Below the pieces are notes generated by a model that was given only the letters and a program-made list of their open reading frames with translations, searched no databases and was not told the origin of the DNA. From NCBI GenBank assembly GCA_039105265.1, contig JAPFFF010000007.1, forward strand, positions 3,658,001-3,722,000: a stretch of DNA of 64,000 nucleotides, written 5' to 3'. Source of the stretch: Tritrichomonas musculus (Eukaryota > Parabasalia > Tritrichomonadida > Tritrichomonadidae). Shown here in pieces: positions 44,829-53,300 of this stretch. The position numbers were made by a program, and so were the translations under genes. Numbering within the stretch: position 1 is the stretch's first letter; the number at the start of each line of letters is the position of its first letter.

Positions 44829-46073
44829 TCAAGCCTTGCTATAGTATATAACTCTCTTACTCTTCTCCCATGCAATGGTCTTAAGCAGGAACTGCGTTCT
44901 CAGTTTACCCGATTTTGAGAGTATTACACCTAATCCACGAGGGTTTACATTAGTGTCGAAGTACGCATTATATTTTTGAGTCAATTCTACTATACATATC
45001 TTATCATTTGGGAGACCCTTTATGAAATCGTCTAAGGTCTTCTCCTGATCAATCTCATATACTTCAGCTATAATGGGTGTAGTTTGGGGTACGGCATTTG
45101 ATTCCTTGGCAGATTCCTTGGCAGATACCTTGGCAGATACCTCAGTCAAACTCTGTTTGGATTTCTCAGCCATCTCTGGTTCCTTAATGTGGATATAATT
45201 TAAGAGCTCATTTTCACATATTTTTGCAATGCAATCCTTGATTTCCTTATCGATGATTTTGGATAAATCGTGTAAGATATATTCATTGAGATTCTTCATG
45301 AGTACTCTAGAGTACCCAATAACGAGTTCACTAGATGACATTTCAGTTGGGGGATATTGATCAAGTTTATTATCGATTGCATCAATGATTGTTCCAAGGT
45401 ATAGATTATAACAAGCATTACTGATTTCCTCGCGCAATTTCACTAGGGAATCATATTTATGTATATCATTTGCGAAATATTCATTTGTTGCAACTTCAGC
45501 GAGTAACTTGGTGAAGCTAGATATTAATCTTTGTGTTAATGAATCGAATAGGTTTATGACCTTGGTAGAGGTTCTATCATAGTATACGAATTTAATGGTA
45601 CCCTCATATAATTTGTCTTTGGGACATAAGGATTTGACCTTATTGACAAACGATTCGAATATGCAACTGAGCAAATTCTGGTTGAACATATTGATATCCT
45701 TTGTGATGATGTCAATAGCATAATCAAGGGGGTGCGTATAACTGTAAATCAAAGTTTTGCGTTTCTTATCGAGCTCATCTTGAAATTTCATTAGACGTTC
45801 GCGATCTCGGTTGATATATGATAACTCCTTCATTAGCAGTGCTCGCTCAGGAGATTCAATGTTTGTATAACTATCAATTTTGGTATTCATATCTTGGATC
45901 CACTCATCGTACTCATCAAGCGAGAGCTCCTTATGTATATAGCACTTGATAGCTGACTCGCGATTATGATCACGTTGGGATTTATTCAATATTTTGTTCA
46001 TACGAATCTCCAATTCCTTGCAGAAAGAACCTTCATATGAAACTACTTGGGTGTTAGTTGGGACAACGCTCAT
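44829..46073 (-). CDS. TIR-borne 414-aa protein, right copy
   Basis: Identical in protein to the left copy at 21122, as expected if the TIRs are kept alike by replication or conversion. Two copies per element double the dose. See the left copy for features. Confidence 0.7.
   Translation of the reverse strand: MSVVPTNTQVVSYEGSFCKELEIRMNKILNKSQRDHNRESAIKCYIHKELSLDEYDEWIQDMNTKIDSYTNIESPERALLMKELSYINRDRERLMKFQDELDKKRKTLIYSYTHPLDYAIDIITKDINMFNQNLLSCIFESFVNKVKSLCPKDKLYEGTIKFVYYDRTSTKVINLFDSLTQRLISSFTKLLAEVATNEYFANDIHKYDSLVKLREEISNACYNLYLGTIIDAIDNKLDQYPPTEMSSSELVIGYSRVLMKNLNEYILHDLSKIIDKEIKDCIAKICENELLNYIHIKEPEMAEKSKQSLTEVSAKVSAKESAKESNAVPQTTPIIAEVYEIDQEKTLDDFIKGLPNDKICIVELTQKYNAYFDTNVNPRGLGVILSKSGKLRTQFLLKTIAWEKSKRVIYYSKA
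44885..44900 (+). repeat. R16 copy in right TIR gene (antisense)
   Basis: GCAGGAACTGCGTTCT, counterpart of 22295-22310. Confidence 0.85.
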
Positions 46074-46555
46074 TTTCAAACCAGATAAAAAATTAAATTG
46101 ATTCAAGAATAGCATTATTTTTGGGATTGTCAATTTATGGAAATGCGTAAGCATTTATCTTGAGGCGAAGCCGAATGGAATTTACCTAAAATGGATTTTG
46201 AGAGGCCCCTCTTGGGTACCCCTATACCAATTTGAGGTGAGGTGTGAGGTGTGAGATATGAGGTGTGAGGTATGAGGTGTGATGTGTGACCCCTTAAGTG
46301 AACCTCTTAGTAGTGAGCATGGATATGCATCCTGATAGTTCCGCATGGGGATATTGGGGATATGGAGGGAATACCTGGCACATGCAATTTCCTTTAAAAG
46401 ACCATAGATTCCTTTGATTTGGACTATGACATTTCAGCAAAAATTCAAGGTCTGGAGCTTAATTTTAAATGGTTATGTGAATATCAAAATTAGGTTAGAT
46501 GTGGCTGTTATATTTGAAATTTATCTGGTCCCCATGCGGAACTACCATCACTACT

Positions 46556-46561
46556 CACCCT
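46556..46561. other. E5 target duplication CACCCT, right copy
   Basis: Matches 20634-20639. Confidence 0.95.
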
Positions 46562-46780
46562 CATTAATAGAATCAATAAAAAACTAAAAGGATGGAGACC
46601 TGCATTAAAATACCTCTACGATAATGATGATATCATAGATGAAGTACTAAAAGAGATAAATCACTTTATTAGGCAGCTAAAGAAATTCAACGGTACTGAA
46701 CAATTAATAGCTGAACTTGAAGAACTCATTTATTAGACAATTCATTTAATTCATTCTCAAGCTGATGAACTTTATTTTTG
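46562..46780. repeat. E4 left TIR, inner part
   Basis: Continues 20348-20639 after E5. Contains the rest of the split 68-residue gene and the 3' part of the 75-residue gene. Reverse complement of 49455-49673. Confidence 0.92.
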
Positions 46781-46953
46781 AGGCTGTTGATGTCTTCAAT
46801 AAGAGATTCACGAACGGCGAGACCGTCAGAGCCTAACATTCCCGATTTGATATTGTTGAGACATTGTTTGTAATCATAACACTTTTCTTTCAAGTTTCGT
46901 TTGATACGTTTTAATTCCGGTATTTCTTTCTTGTATTCTGTTAGTTCACTCAT
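46726..46953 (-). CDS. Coiled-coil 75-aa protein, E4
   Basis: One residue or so different from the E1 protein at 8539 (KRNLKEKC versus KRGLKEKC). Its 3' third lies in the TIR. Convergent with the 68-residue gene (split here by E5). Confidence 0.65.
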   Translation of the reverse strand: MSELTEYKKEIPELKRIKRNLKEKCYDYKQCLNNIKSGMLGSDGLAVRESLIEDINSLKNKVHQLENELNELSNK

Positions 46954-46967
46954 TTAATAACAATTAA

Positions 46968-47201
46968 ATGTCTGTTATTAATCAAATGAGAACCGTTCAT
47001 GATGATAAACACAAAAACTATTTTGATAGATTACAGTTAACGATGCAAAAGAATAGAACAAAAATAAACTCAGCACCGACAGTGAAATGTTATAATGAAA
47101 AAGGTAATGTATTTCATGAACCACCTCCAAAAACGACTAAATCATTAAATCATCATGATTCACTTAATCATTCGGTGGTTGTCAGGAGCAACAACATTTA
47201 A
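46968..47201 (+). CDS. Conserved 77-aa basic protein, E4
   Basis: MSVINQMRTVHDDKHKNYFD; nearly the same as the E1 protein at 8291. Divergent from the 75-residue gene by 14 bp, as in E1. Confidence 0.65.
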   Translation: MSVINQMRTVHDDKHKNYFDRLQLTMQKNRTKINSAPTVKCYNEKGNVFHEPPPKTTKSLNHHDSLNHSVVVRSNNI

Positions 47202-47295
47202 TACATATTCATTAATGACTTTTGATTGTTGGTCAACAACATTTGAAAACTTATTGATATGTTCTTCAAGTATTTTATTTTTATCGATGAGCTGT
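47160..47295 (-). pseudogene. 3' scrap of the 158-aa coiled-coil gene at the E4 deletion junction
   Basis: On the minus strand the last part of the 7856-type gene is readable (LEEHINKLSNVVDQQSKVIN and onward). It stops near 47295, where the leader of the KARILSS gene (TTTATTTTTATTCAAAC) follows. This marks where the E4 internal deletion of the PolB, integrase and capsid genes joins. Confidence 0.8.
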
Positions 47296-47315
47296 TTATT
47301 TTTATTCAAACATTC

Positions 47316-47891
47316 ATGGCATTATCAAAAGCTCGTATATTAAGTAGTGAAAATGATGCATCAGTTAAGCAGGAACAATCAACCAGTATTAATATAAACA
47401 TCAAACCAAAGCAACCACAACCAGTTGAATATCCATCAGTTCAACCATTACCACAATCATCTCAAGCCACAAATTTTACTATACCTCAGATGAATGGAGT
47501 ATATCAATCACAGCATCCAACAAACAACGTTTCCCTAGAAAGGGGTATAAGTGATATAGGAGCTGATATAACAGAACTTGAAGCCAGAAACAAATTCCTT
47601 GAGATATTGTTGTCAATCTATGAAACAAACCCAATAAAAGTCAATGATTTATTAATTTGTCATTCAAATACATTAATGGAGCTCATCAAATTACTAACAC
47701 AAGCAGATAAAGTTGAATTAATTGTTAATGATGATTGTTCGTGTAATGGTTGTGTTTCTCGTTCCAAATATCTTTTAATTGATAGAATTTTGGTGTACAA
47801 AAATAATGAATCAAATGACTTGAAATACAAATATAATAGCATTTATACCGAACTCATTAGACACAACATTTCATTAAAAACATGTATTTAA
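47316..47891 (+). CDS. KARILSS protein (191 aa), E4
   Basis: MALSKARILSSENDASVKQE; a Gln/Pro-rich linker; NKFLEILLSIYETNPIKVND; Cys cluster DDCSCNGCVSRSKY; end LIRHNISLKTCI. Closer to the E5 protein in its C-terminal half than to E8, which has ECEASCGCIS. Start chosen by alignment; upstream in-frame codons come from the deletion junction. Confidence 0.68.
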   Translation: MALSKARILSSENDASVKQEQSTSININIKPKQPQPVEYPSVQPLPQSSQATNFTIPQMNGVYQSQHPTNNVSLERGISDIGADITELEARNKFLEILLSIYETNPIKVNDLLICHSNTLMELIKLLTQADKVELIVNDDCSCNGCVSRSKYLLIDRILVYKNNESNDLKYKYNSIYTELIRHNISLKTCI

Positions 47892-47901
47892 AAACTATTA
47901 A

Positions 47902-48033
47902 ATGCTGTATGAAATATTAGTTGTTTCATTATTAACAGGTTTATTTTTAGTGAAGATTGTTGAAGTATCATTAATGATGCCTGACAAAGAACCAGAACTC
48001 AGTGAAGAGATAAGAACAAAAATGTATTCATGA
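47902..48033 (+). CDS. Single-pass membrane microprotein (43 aa), E4
   Basis: MLYEILVVSLLTGLFLVKIV, then EVSLMMPDKEPELSEEIRTK and MYS. Starts 10 bp after the KARILSS stop. One residue pair differs from the E8 copy. Confidence 0.75.
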   Translation: MLYEILVVSLLTGLFLVKIVEVSLMMPDKEPELSEEIRTKMYS

Positions 48034-48057
48034 AGAGCTTTAACGAAAACTAAAGAA

Positions 48058-48972
48058 ATGAAACGTTTCATGAAACCCACTCAGTTTAATTATAATGAGA
48101 TTTTATTCTCTGATAGCTCTGATTATGATGATGACCGAATGAGTTTTGCATTTGAATATGAATCATTCAAGCCAACAGTTAATGAAAAGACATTTAATAT
48201 TGATGATGAGATGAACAAAGCTTATCAACGCAATGAATCAAAAATAAAGAATGAATCAATCAGACCGATCGCGAAAGGAATCTATGCACAATACAATTCA
48301 TTGAACATACTTGTCGGAAATCAAGGAAGAGGAAAGAGCCATGTCGTTTTAAGAGATATCATTCAAATGTCAAGATTAAAGAACTCCGACTTTCATTTAA
48401 TCGTTTATATATCTAAGAGCGGTACAATCAATGACGCTACATTTATTGCTCAACGTGAATTGATACAACTTCCGATCAAAGTCATTAGTGATTCAGGCGC
48501 TGAAGAATATCTTAAACAACTTGATTTATATAAAGAATTGTATGATAAATATTGTTCGACTCCAAAAATAGTAATTAAAGAAAAGAAGTTAAACGATATG
48601 TTTGAGTTTCTTCATATCGATAAGCTAGGTCAACCGAATAAACCGCTAAACACTATCATTCTTTGTGAAGATGCGAGCCGTTCATTAATTTTAAAGACTG
48701 ATTACTTTACAAATTATGTTTCACAACTTCGACATAAACACTCAATCGTTTACATTAATATTCAGTTCTTCAAAGCAATCAAAACTGAATATAAACATAA
48801 CGCGACATCATTCTTTATCTTTAGTGGTTATTCTCGTCAAAAGCTAAGTTATGTATATCATCAAGTTCCGATGCCGATTGAGTTTGAACATTTATGGCAA
48901 AAATATAAAGACTTATCAGGTCATCAATTCGTGTTAGTCAATACGAGAACAAATACAATTGAATTTCATTAA
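48058..48972 (+). CDS. ATP: Packaging ATPase (304 aa), E4
   Basis: Walker A GNQGRGKSHV at about 87-96, Walker B TIILCED at about 200; YINIQFFKAI downstream. About 96 percent identical to the E8 ATPase. Retained intact by the deleted element. Overlaps the convergent 151-residue gene by 4 bp. Confidence 0.92.
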   Translation: MKRFMKPTQFNYNEILFSDSSDYDDDRMSFAFEYESFKPTVNEKTFNIDDEMNKAYQRNESKIKNESIRPIAKGIYAQYNSLNILVGNQGRGKSHVVLRDIIQMSRLKNSDFHLIVYISKSGTINDATFIAQRELIQLPIKVISDSGAEEYLKQLDLYKELYDKYCSTPKIVIKEKKLNDMFEFLHIDKLGQPNKPLNTIILCEDASRSLILKTDYFTNYVSQLRHKHSIVYINIQFFKAIKTEYKHNATSFFIFSGYSRQKLSYVYHQVPMPIEFEHLWQKYKDLSGHQFVLVNTRTNTIEFH

Positions 48973-49424
48973 TCTAATACAATTTGTTGTTGAACACCTA
49001 CAAACAGACGAGGTGTATTGATATTATATTTTTGTCTCATCTGTTCGATGAGTTCTTTTGTTTTCTTATCATTAACTTTCCTGATACTGTAATTATAATA
49101 CTTGTAATCTTTAAATGATTGTTCTTCACTTGAACCTTCAACGAAGAACTCAATTGACGTTGTTGATATCCTTCTTCTGACATTTGATGTTAATGTTATA
49201 TATTCAAGACCGAGTTTAATAATCTCATCATAATATAATCGTTTAAATGCATTCTCTTTGTTCTTCAATGATATATACAACACTTTAGCTTTATATGCAG
49301 CCTTTCCGCAAGGTATCGGGTATCTATCACACAGAATTGAGAAATCACATTGTTTAAACTTCTCTGATTCATCTAACATTTCAATAAGTGAATTAATGTA
49401 ATCATAAACTTTTGGTGTTGACAT
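48969..49424 (-). CDS. Conserved 151-aa protein beside the ATPase, E4
   Basis: MSTPKVYDYINSLIEMLDES, FSILCDRYPIPCGKAAYKAK, LEYITLTSNVRRRISTTSIE, ends VGVQQQIVLD. See 44155. Intact in the deleted element, next to the right TIR. Confidence 0.65.
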   Translation of the reverse strand: MSTPKVYDYINSLIEMLDESEKFKQCDFSILCDRYPIPCGKAAYKAKVLYISLKNKENAFKRLYYDEIIKLGLEYITLTSNVRRRISTTSIEFFVEGSSEEQSFKDYKYYNYSIRKVNDKKTKELIEQMRQKYNINTPRLFVGVQQQIVLD

Positions 49425-49454
49425 ATCTTTATCATGAAATTAAAAAACAAAAAA

Positions 49455-49965
49455 CAAAAATAAAGTTCATCAGCTTGAGAATGAATTAAATGAATTGTCT
49501 AATAAATGAGTTCTTCAAGTTCAGCTATTAATTGTTCAGTACCGTTGAATTTCTTTAGCTGCCTAATAAAGTGATTTATCTCTTTTAGTACTTCATCTAT
49601 GATATCATCATTATCGTAGAGGTATTTTAATGCAGGTCTCCATCCTTTTAGTTTTTTATTGATTCTATTAATGAGGGTGCTTAATTGTTCCGCTTGGTTT
49701 GACATTATAAACTGCCGATAAAAAAATAAAAAATTTTTGAAAGTTCGATTTTTTGAGTTGTGTTATTTTTGTTCATTAGTCGTGTTGACGGCGGGCTTTA
49801 GCCTGACGGAAACCGACTGATATATACTACTAAACAAGTTCAAAGATGTAAATTCAAAGATGAAGATTCAAAAGCGGCGACCGTTAACTTAAAATATGTA
49901 TTTTAACCCTACCCCTTTTGATACCCCTTTTTTATCCCCTGCTCAGCCGGTCTATAATCACTACT
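49455..49965. repeat. E4 right TIR (511 bp)
   Basis: Reverse complement of the two-part left TIR. Includes the 3' end of the 75-residue gene (49455-49507), the intact 68-residue gene, the family I block (49760-49850) and TTTTTTATCCCCTGCTCAGC at the end. Confidence 0.93.
49499..49705 (-). CDS. TIR-borne 68-aa helical protein, E4 right copy
   Basis: MSNQAEQLSTLINRINKKLK ... QLIAELEELIY. All-helical by composition. Present once in each TIR of E4; the left copy is broken by E5. No homologue seen in E1, E6 or E8 ends. A start right after the T-rich TTTTTTATCGGCAG leader supports expression. Unknown function. Confidence 0.6.
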   Translation of the reverse strand: MSNQAEQLSTLINRINKKLKGWRPALKYLYDNDDIIDEVLKEINHFIRQLKKFNGTEQLIAELEELIY

Positions 49966-49971
49966 GACCTT
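49966..49971. other. E4 target duplication GACCTT, right copy
   Basis: Matches 20342-20347. Confidence 0.93.
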
Positions 49972-50328
49972 GATAATAGTGAATCAACTGAAATATATCA
50001 GTTCATGGCACCTGAATCACCAATACAACCTATCCAACCACCTCCACATATATCATCTACTAGTGGTTTGTCATCACGTGGTTTGAATAGCAAGATACAT
50101 ATTCCACCCAATATGATGCCTAGACCGTCATCAGCTAAGTCCAAAAATAGTAGTTCTAAAACCAGATCTGCTGCGAAGCCATCTACGGCAAAGCCATCTA
50201 TGGCAAAGCCATCTACGGCAAAGCCTCCTGCTGTTAAGCCATCCGCTGCACAGCCGGTAATTAAATTCAAAGGGTTTGGGTTCCAAGGTTTTAACAAAGA
50301 TAATGATATGGGTGATATTCCCGATTAA
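49972..50328 (+). pseudogene. Proline-rich protein of E3, 3' part after E4
   Basis: In-frame continuation of 19307-20347: DNSESTEIYQF, then PPPHISSTSGLSSRGLNSKI, a KPSTAKPSMAKPSTAKPPAV repeat and GFGFQGFNKDNDMGDIPD. Two bases from the convergent DLNGD gene. An apparent ATG start at 49918 lies in the E4 TIR and is fortuitous. Confidence 0.88.
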
Positions 50329-50330
50329 AT

Positions 50331-53300
50331 TTATTCTTCTGCTTCTTGCTCAAACTCGTCTATGAAGTATTGTTTTACAGCATTTGTACGAGCCTCATCA
50401 GCTGATTGAGCTTTAGACATCTTGTAATCAGCATATCCCCTATTCTTATAAATAGCTGCATCCATGTATTGGATGAGATTATTTTTGTACTGATCTCGAT
50501 TAGCCTTCAAACGCTTCTTGTCTCCATAAACAGCAGTATTATATAACATTTGCAACCGATGTTGATGTTCCGAATTAGTAGGGTCTGTCTTCATACCATT
50601 TACGAATACAATATAAGCGAGTGTATTCAGGATATATTTGAAACGTTTATCCCAGTTTTCCTCTTGAACCATTGCTGTATTATTAGTGAAATCAATATGC
50701 TTACTAATGACATTCTGAGTATCATCTTGAAGTTTTCCACCAACGTCTACATTATATTTCCCGGAATTGACCTTCTTATAAAGGAGCCAATCTGAATAAG
50801 CTATCTTCCGACCCGTACTAGCTTCAATAGCCTTTAGAGCTGGTTGATCATATAGTGTAGCAAACATTGCATTAGTACTAGTGAGATAATCTGTTAATTT
50901 CCTGAGTGGACCAACAGGCTTATAGTACTGATTCCAAAAGAAATGCCATATATGGGAGAACACAGATGCCCAATATGAATTTGGTGTTAATCGTTTACTT
51001 ATTCTGGGTTTAGGTAATCCAACCTTTGAATAAGCATCCATCAGTTCACTCATTGCCTTCTTCGCCTCCAGATTATACTCACCAGCTTCCCAATTAACTT
51101 TATCAAGCGATTTCTGGAACATATCAGCCAACCACGCATTAAATGGGTTCTGTTTACGAGCACTCTTTGTTGAGTATGTTGCAGCCCAAGCCTTCTTATA
51201 TGGTGATGCTTGAACGAGTTGATATCCATTTATAATGGCTGGACTGCCACGTTTATCAACAAGGACAATATCATCAACCTGGTCTCCATTAAGATCAGTA
51301 ATGGAATTGCCTAATGGGTCTGCGGCGTTTGGTGGTAGTAATCTATATAAAGGTATTCCATCAGCATCGAGATGATTCTTGCAGTATTCATGTGCAGTAT
51401 CTCTTCGAGCTGCATCTGGAATATATTTAATTCGATAGTTCCCATTAATGATTAAGTCGAGGAAGTCACGTTTGTATTTAGATGTATCACGAACCTTTGA
51501 TAAATTGTGTATTTTTAACTTATTCATTGCATCAGATACTTGTTCATAACCTTTACCTTTTCGGATTCCCGTGGTTCCACGTCTTTTGGCTTGGTATTCG
51601 GCTGCTAATTGTGAAGCGTCAAATGGGTTTTCTTGAGTTAGATCTTCTATGAATGATGATGTTCTATCATCAGGTTCCCATCCACCAATATCATCATCTT
51701 CTGGTGTCGCGAGTTTATTTAAATTGTTAAGTGTATCAGATCCTATAAAGGATGGTGCTTCTGCCATAGTTTCTTTAGGTGAAGAAAAAATGTTATTATT
51801 TGTATACTCGATTTCAGGGGATATATTTGTCATCGATAGGGACTTCGCTTGAGATATCAATTGGGATGTCGCTTTGAATTCCGCTTCCTCCTCTTCCTCC
51901 TCGATATGTGGTTCCTCAGGTATATCCCCTAATGGGATCTCCGAGGGTTCCTCAGGGGGTACTACGATAGGGACTTTGCTAGGGACTTCGCTTGGATCTA
52001 CTTTGGGTGTTATCTCAGGGATATCCGCTAATGGTTCCACGATAGGGACTTTGCTAGGGACTTCGCTTGGATCTCCTTTGGGCTTCGCTTGGGGTATCGA
52101 TTGGAGTTTCAAATATTGGTTCGGATATTGGAAGTAATTCTTGGCATACATCGTAAGCCTTTTCTTCAACTCGTCAACCCGATCGTTACTACGAAAGTCT
52201 GTGTTGACCCAATTTTGCCTCATCTCATCGATTGCATTTACTATCTCTTCGACGTACAGGTCTGAATTATTGATGACTTGTATAATATTATTGATGATCG
52301 ATTTTGATATATCGCATACAACCGATAAAAACCTAAGGAGCTTACGGAGTGTGGAATCCCGGACTTCACTATAATATTCCTCTTCACTTGAGTCTTCGCT
52401 TGGATCTCCTGAGGGTTCCGATCCAGGGATGTCCCCTAATGACTTCTTTGGGGATTTCTTTGGGGATTTCTTTGGGGATTTCAGTAGGGATTTCCGTAGG
52501 GATTTCTGTTTGGGTTTCGCTTGGGGTGTTATCTCAGGAATATCCCCTAATGGTATCTGTTGGGGTTCCTGTGGGGGATTCAAATATAGATCTAGTTCTT
52601 TGAGGAAAGTAGTGACATCAGTCATAATATGTTGCTTCCAATATTGTTCCTGACCAGGGTTAATATCATGACCTTTACTGGCGATAATCTCCCATTTGTG
52701 TTTCAACCCCTTGATCACATTTAGTATCTTATCATTGTACGAATCTGGATTATTGATGACATGTATTAATTTATTGATGACTTCATCTGATACACCGCAT
52801 TCACTAGATAAATACTTAAGGACCTTACGGTATTTGGAAAGCTTGACTTCAATACTATCCCCCTCTTTGGGTTCCTGTTTGGGTGGTACTTTGGGTTCCG
52901 CTTTGGACTTCGATAGGGACTTCGCTTGGGGCTTCGCTTGGGGTTCCGATCCTGGAATATCCCCTAATGGCTTTGCTTTGGACTTCGATAGGGACTTCGC
53001 TTGGGGTTTCTGTTTGGGTGGTACTTTGGGTTCCGCTTTGGACTTCGGTTGGGGCTTCGCTTGGGGCTTCGCTTGGGGTTCCGATCCTGGGATATCTCCC
53101 AATGGTTCCTGTTTGGGTGGTACTTTGGGTTCCGATCCTGGAATATCCCCTAATGGCTTCGGTTGGGGTTTCGCTTTGGACTTCGATAGGGACTTCGCTT
53201 GGTGTTCCTGCTTGGGTTCCGATCCTGGAATATCTCCTAATGGCTTTGCTTTGGACTTCGGTTGGGGTACCGATCCTGGAATATCTCCTAATGGCTTCGG

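Larger units (their letters stand above)
20640..46555. mobile_element. E5: complete 25.9-kb Maverick, family II
   Basis: Both ends are present: AGTAGTGATGGTAGTTCC at left and its exact reverse complement at right, flanked by CACCCT (20634-20639, 46556-46561). The uninterrupted target, with a single CACCCT, survives in the other TIR of E4 at 49670-49700. The TIRs are about 1.88 kb and nearly identical; the gene they contain is identical at protein level in both. Integrase, PolB, ATPase and major capsid genes are all open, with their motifs present. A complete gene set and unworn TIRs suggest recent insertion and possible autonomy. Confidence 0.95.
44683..46555. repeat. E5 right TIR (1873 bp)
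   Basis: Reverse complement of 20640-22519. Seven bases shorter because of one heptamer fewer in the CACACCTCATACCT run. Holds the second copy of the 414-residue gene and TATCTGGTCC at 46522. Confidence 0.93.
20348..49965. mobile_element. E4: 3.7-kb internally deleted Maverick, family I, split by E5
   Basis: Begins AGTAGTGATTATAGACC and ends GGTCTATAATCACTACT, flanked by GACCTT on both sides (20342-20347 and 49966-49971). Without E5 and one CACCCT it is 3696 bp. It has 511-bp TIRs, each with a 68-residue gene. Between them lie the 75- and 77-residue genes, a 3' scrap of the 158-residue gene, the KARILSS gene, the membrane microprotein, the ATPase and the 151-residue gene. Polymerase, integrase, capsid, fibre and DLNGD genes are absent. 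The deletion joins the inside of the 158-residue gene to the leader of the KARILSS gene near 47295. It would need another element to supply replication and integration. Confidence 0.92.

Noticed and set aside
48969-49424. Adenain-like protease in the 151-residue gene
   Set aside because: Conserved Cys residues are present, but no His-Asp/Glu-Cys order or surrounding motif could be made out in the four copies.
49918-50328. Separate 136-residue gene with an ATG in the E4 TIR
   Set aside because: The first 18 residues come from the E4 end. The rest continues the interrupted proline-rich gene of E3 in frame.
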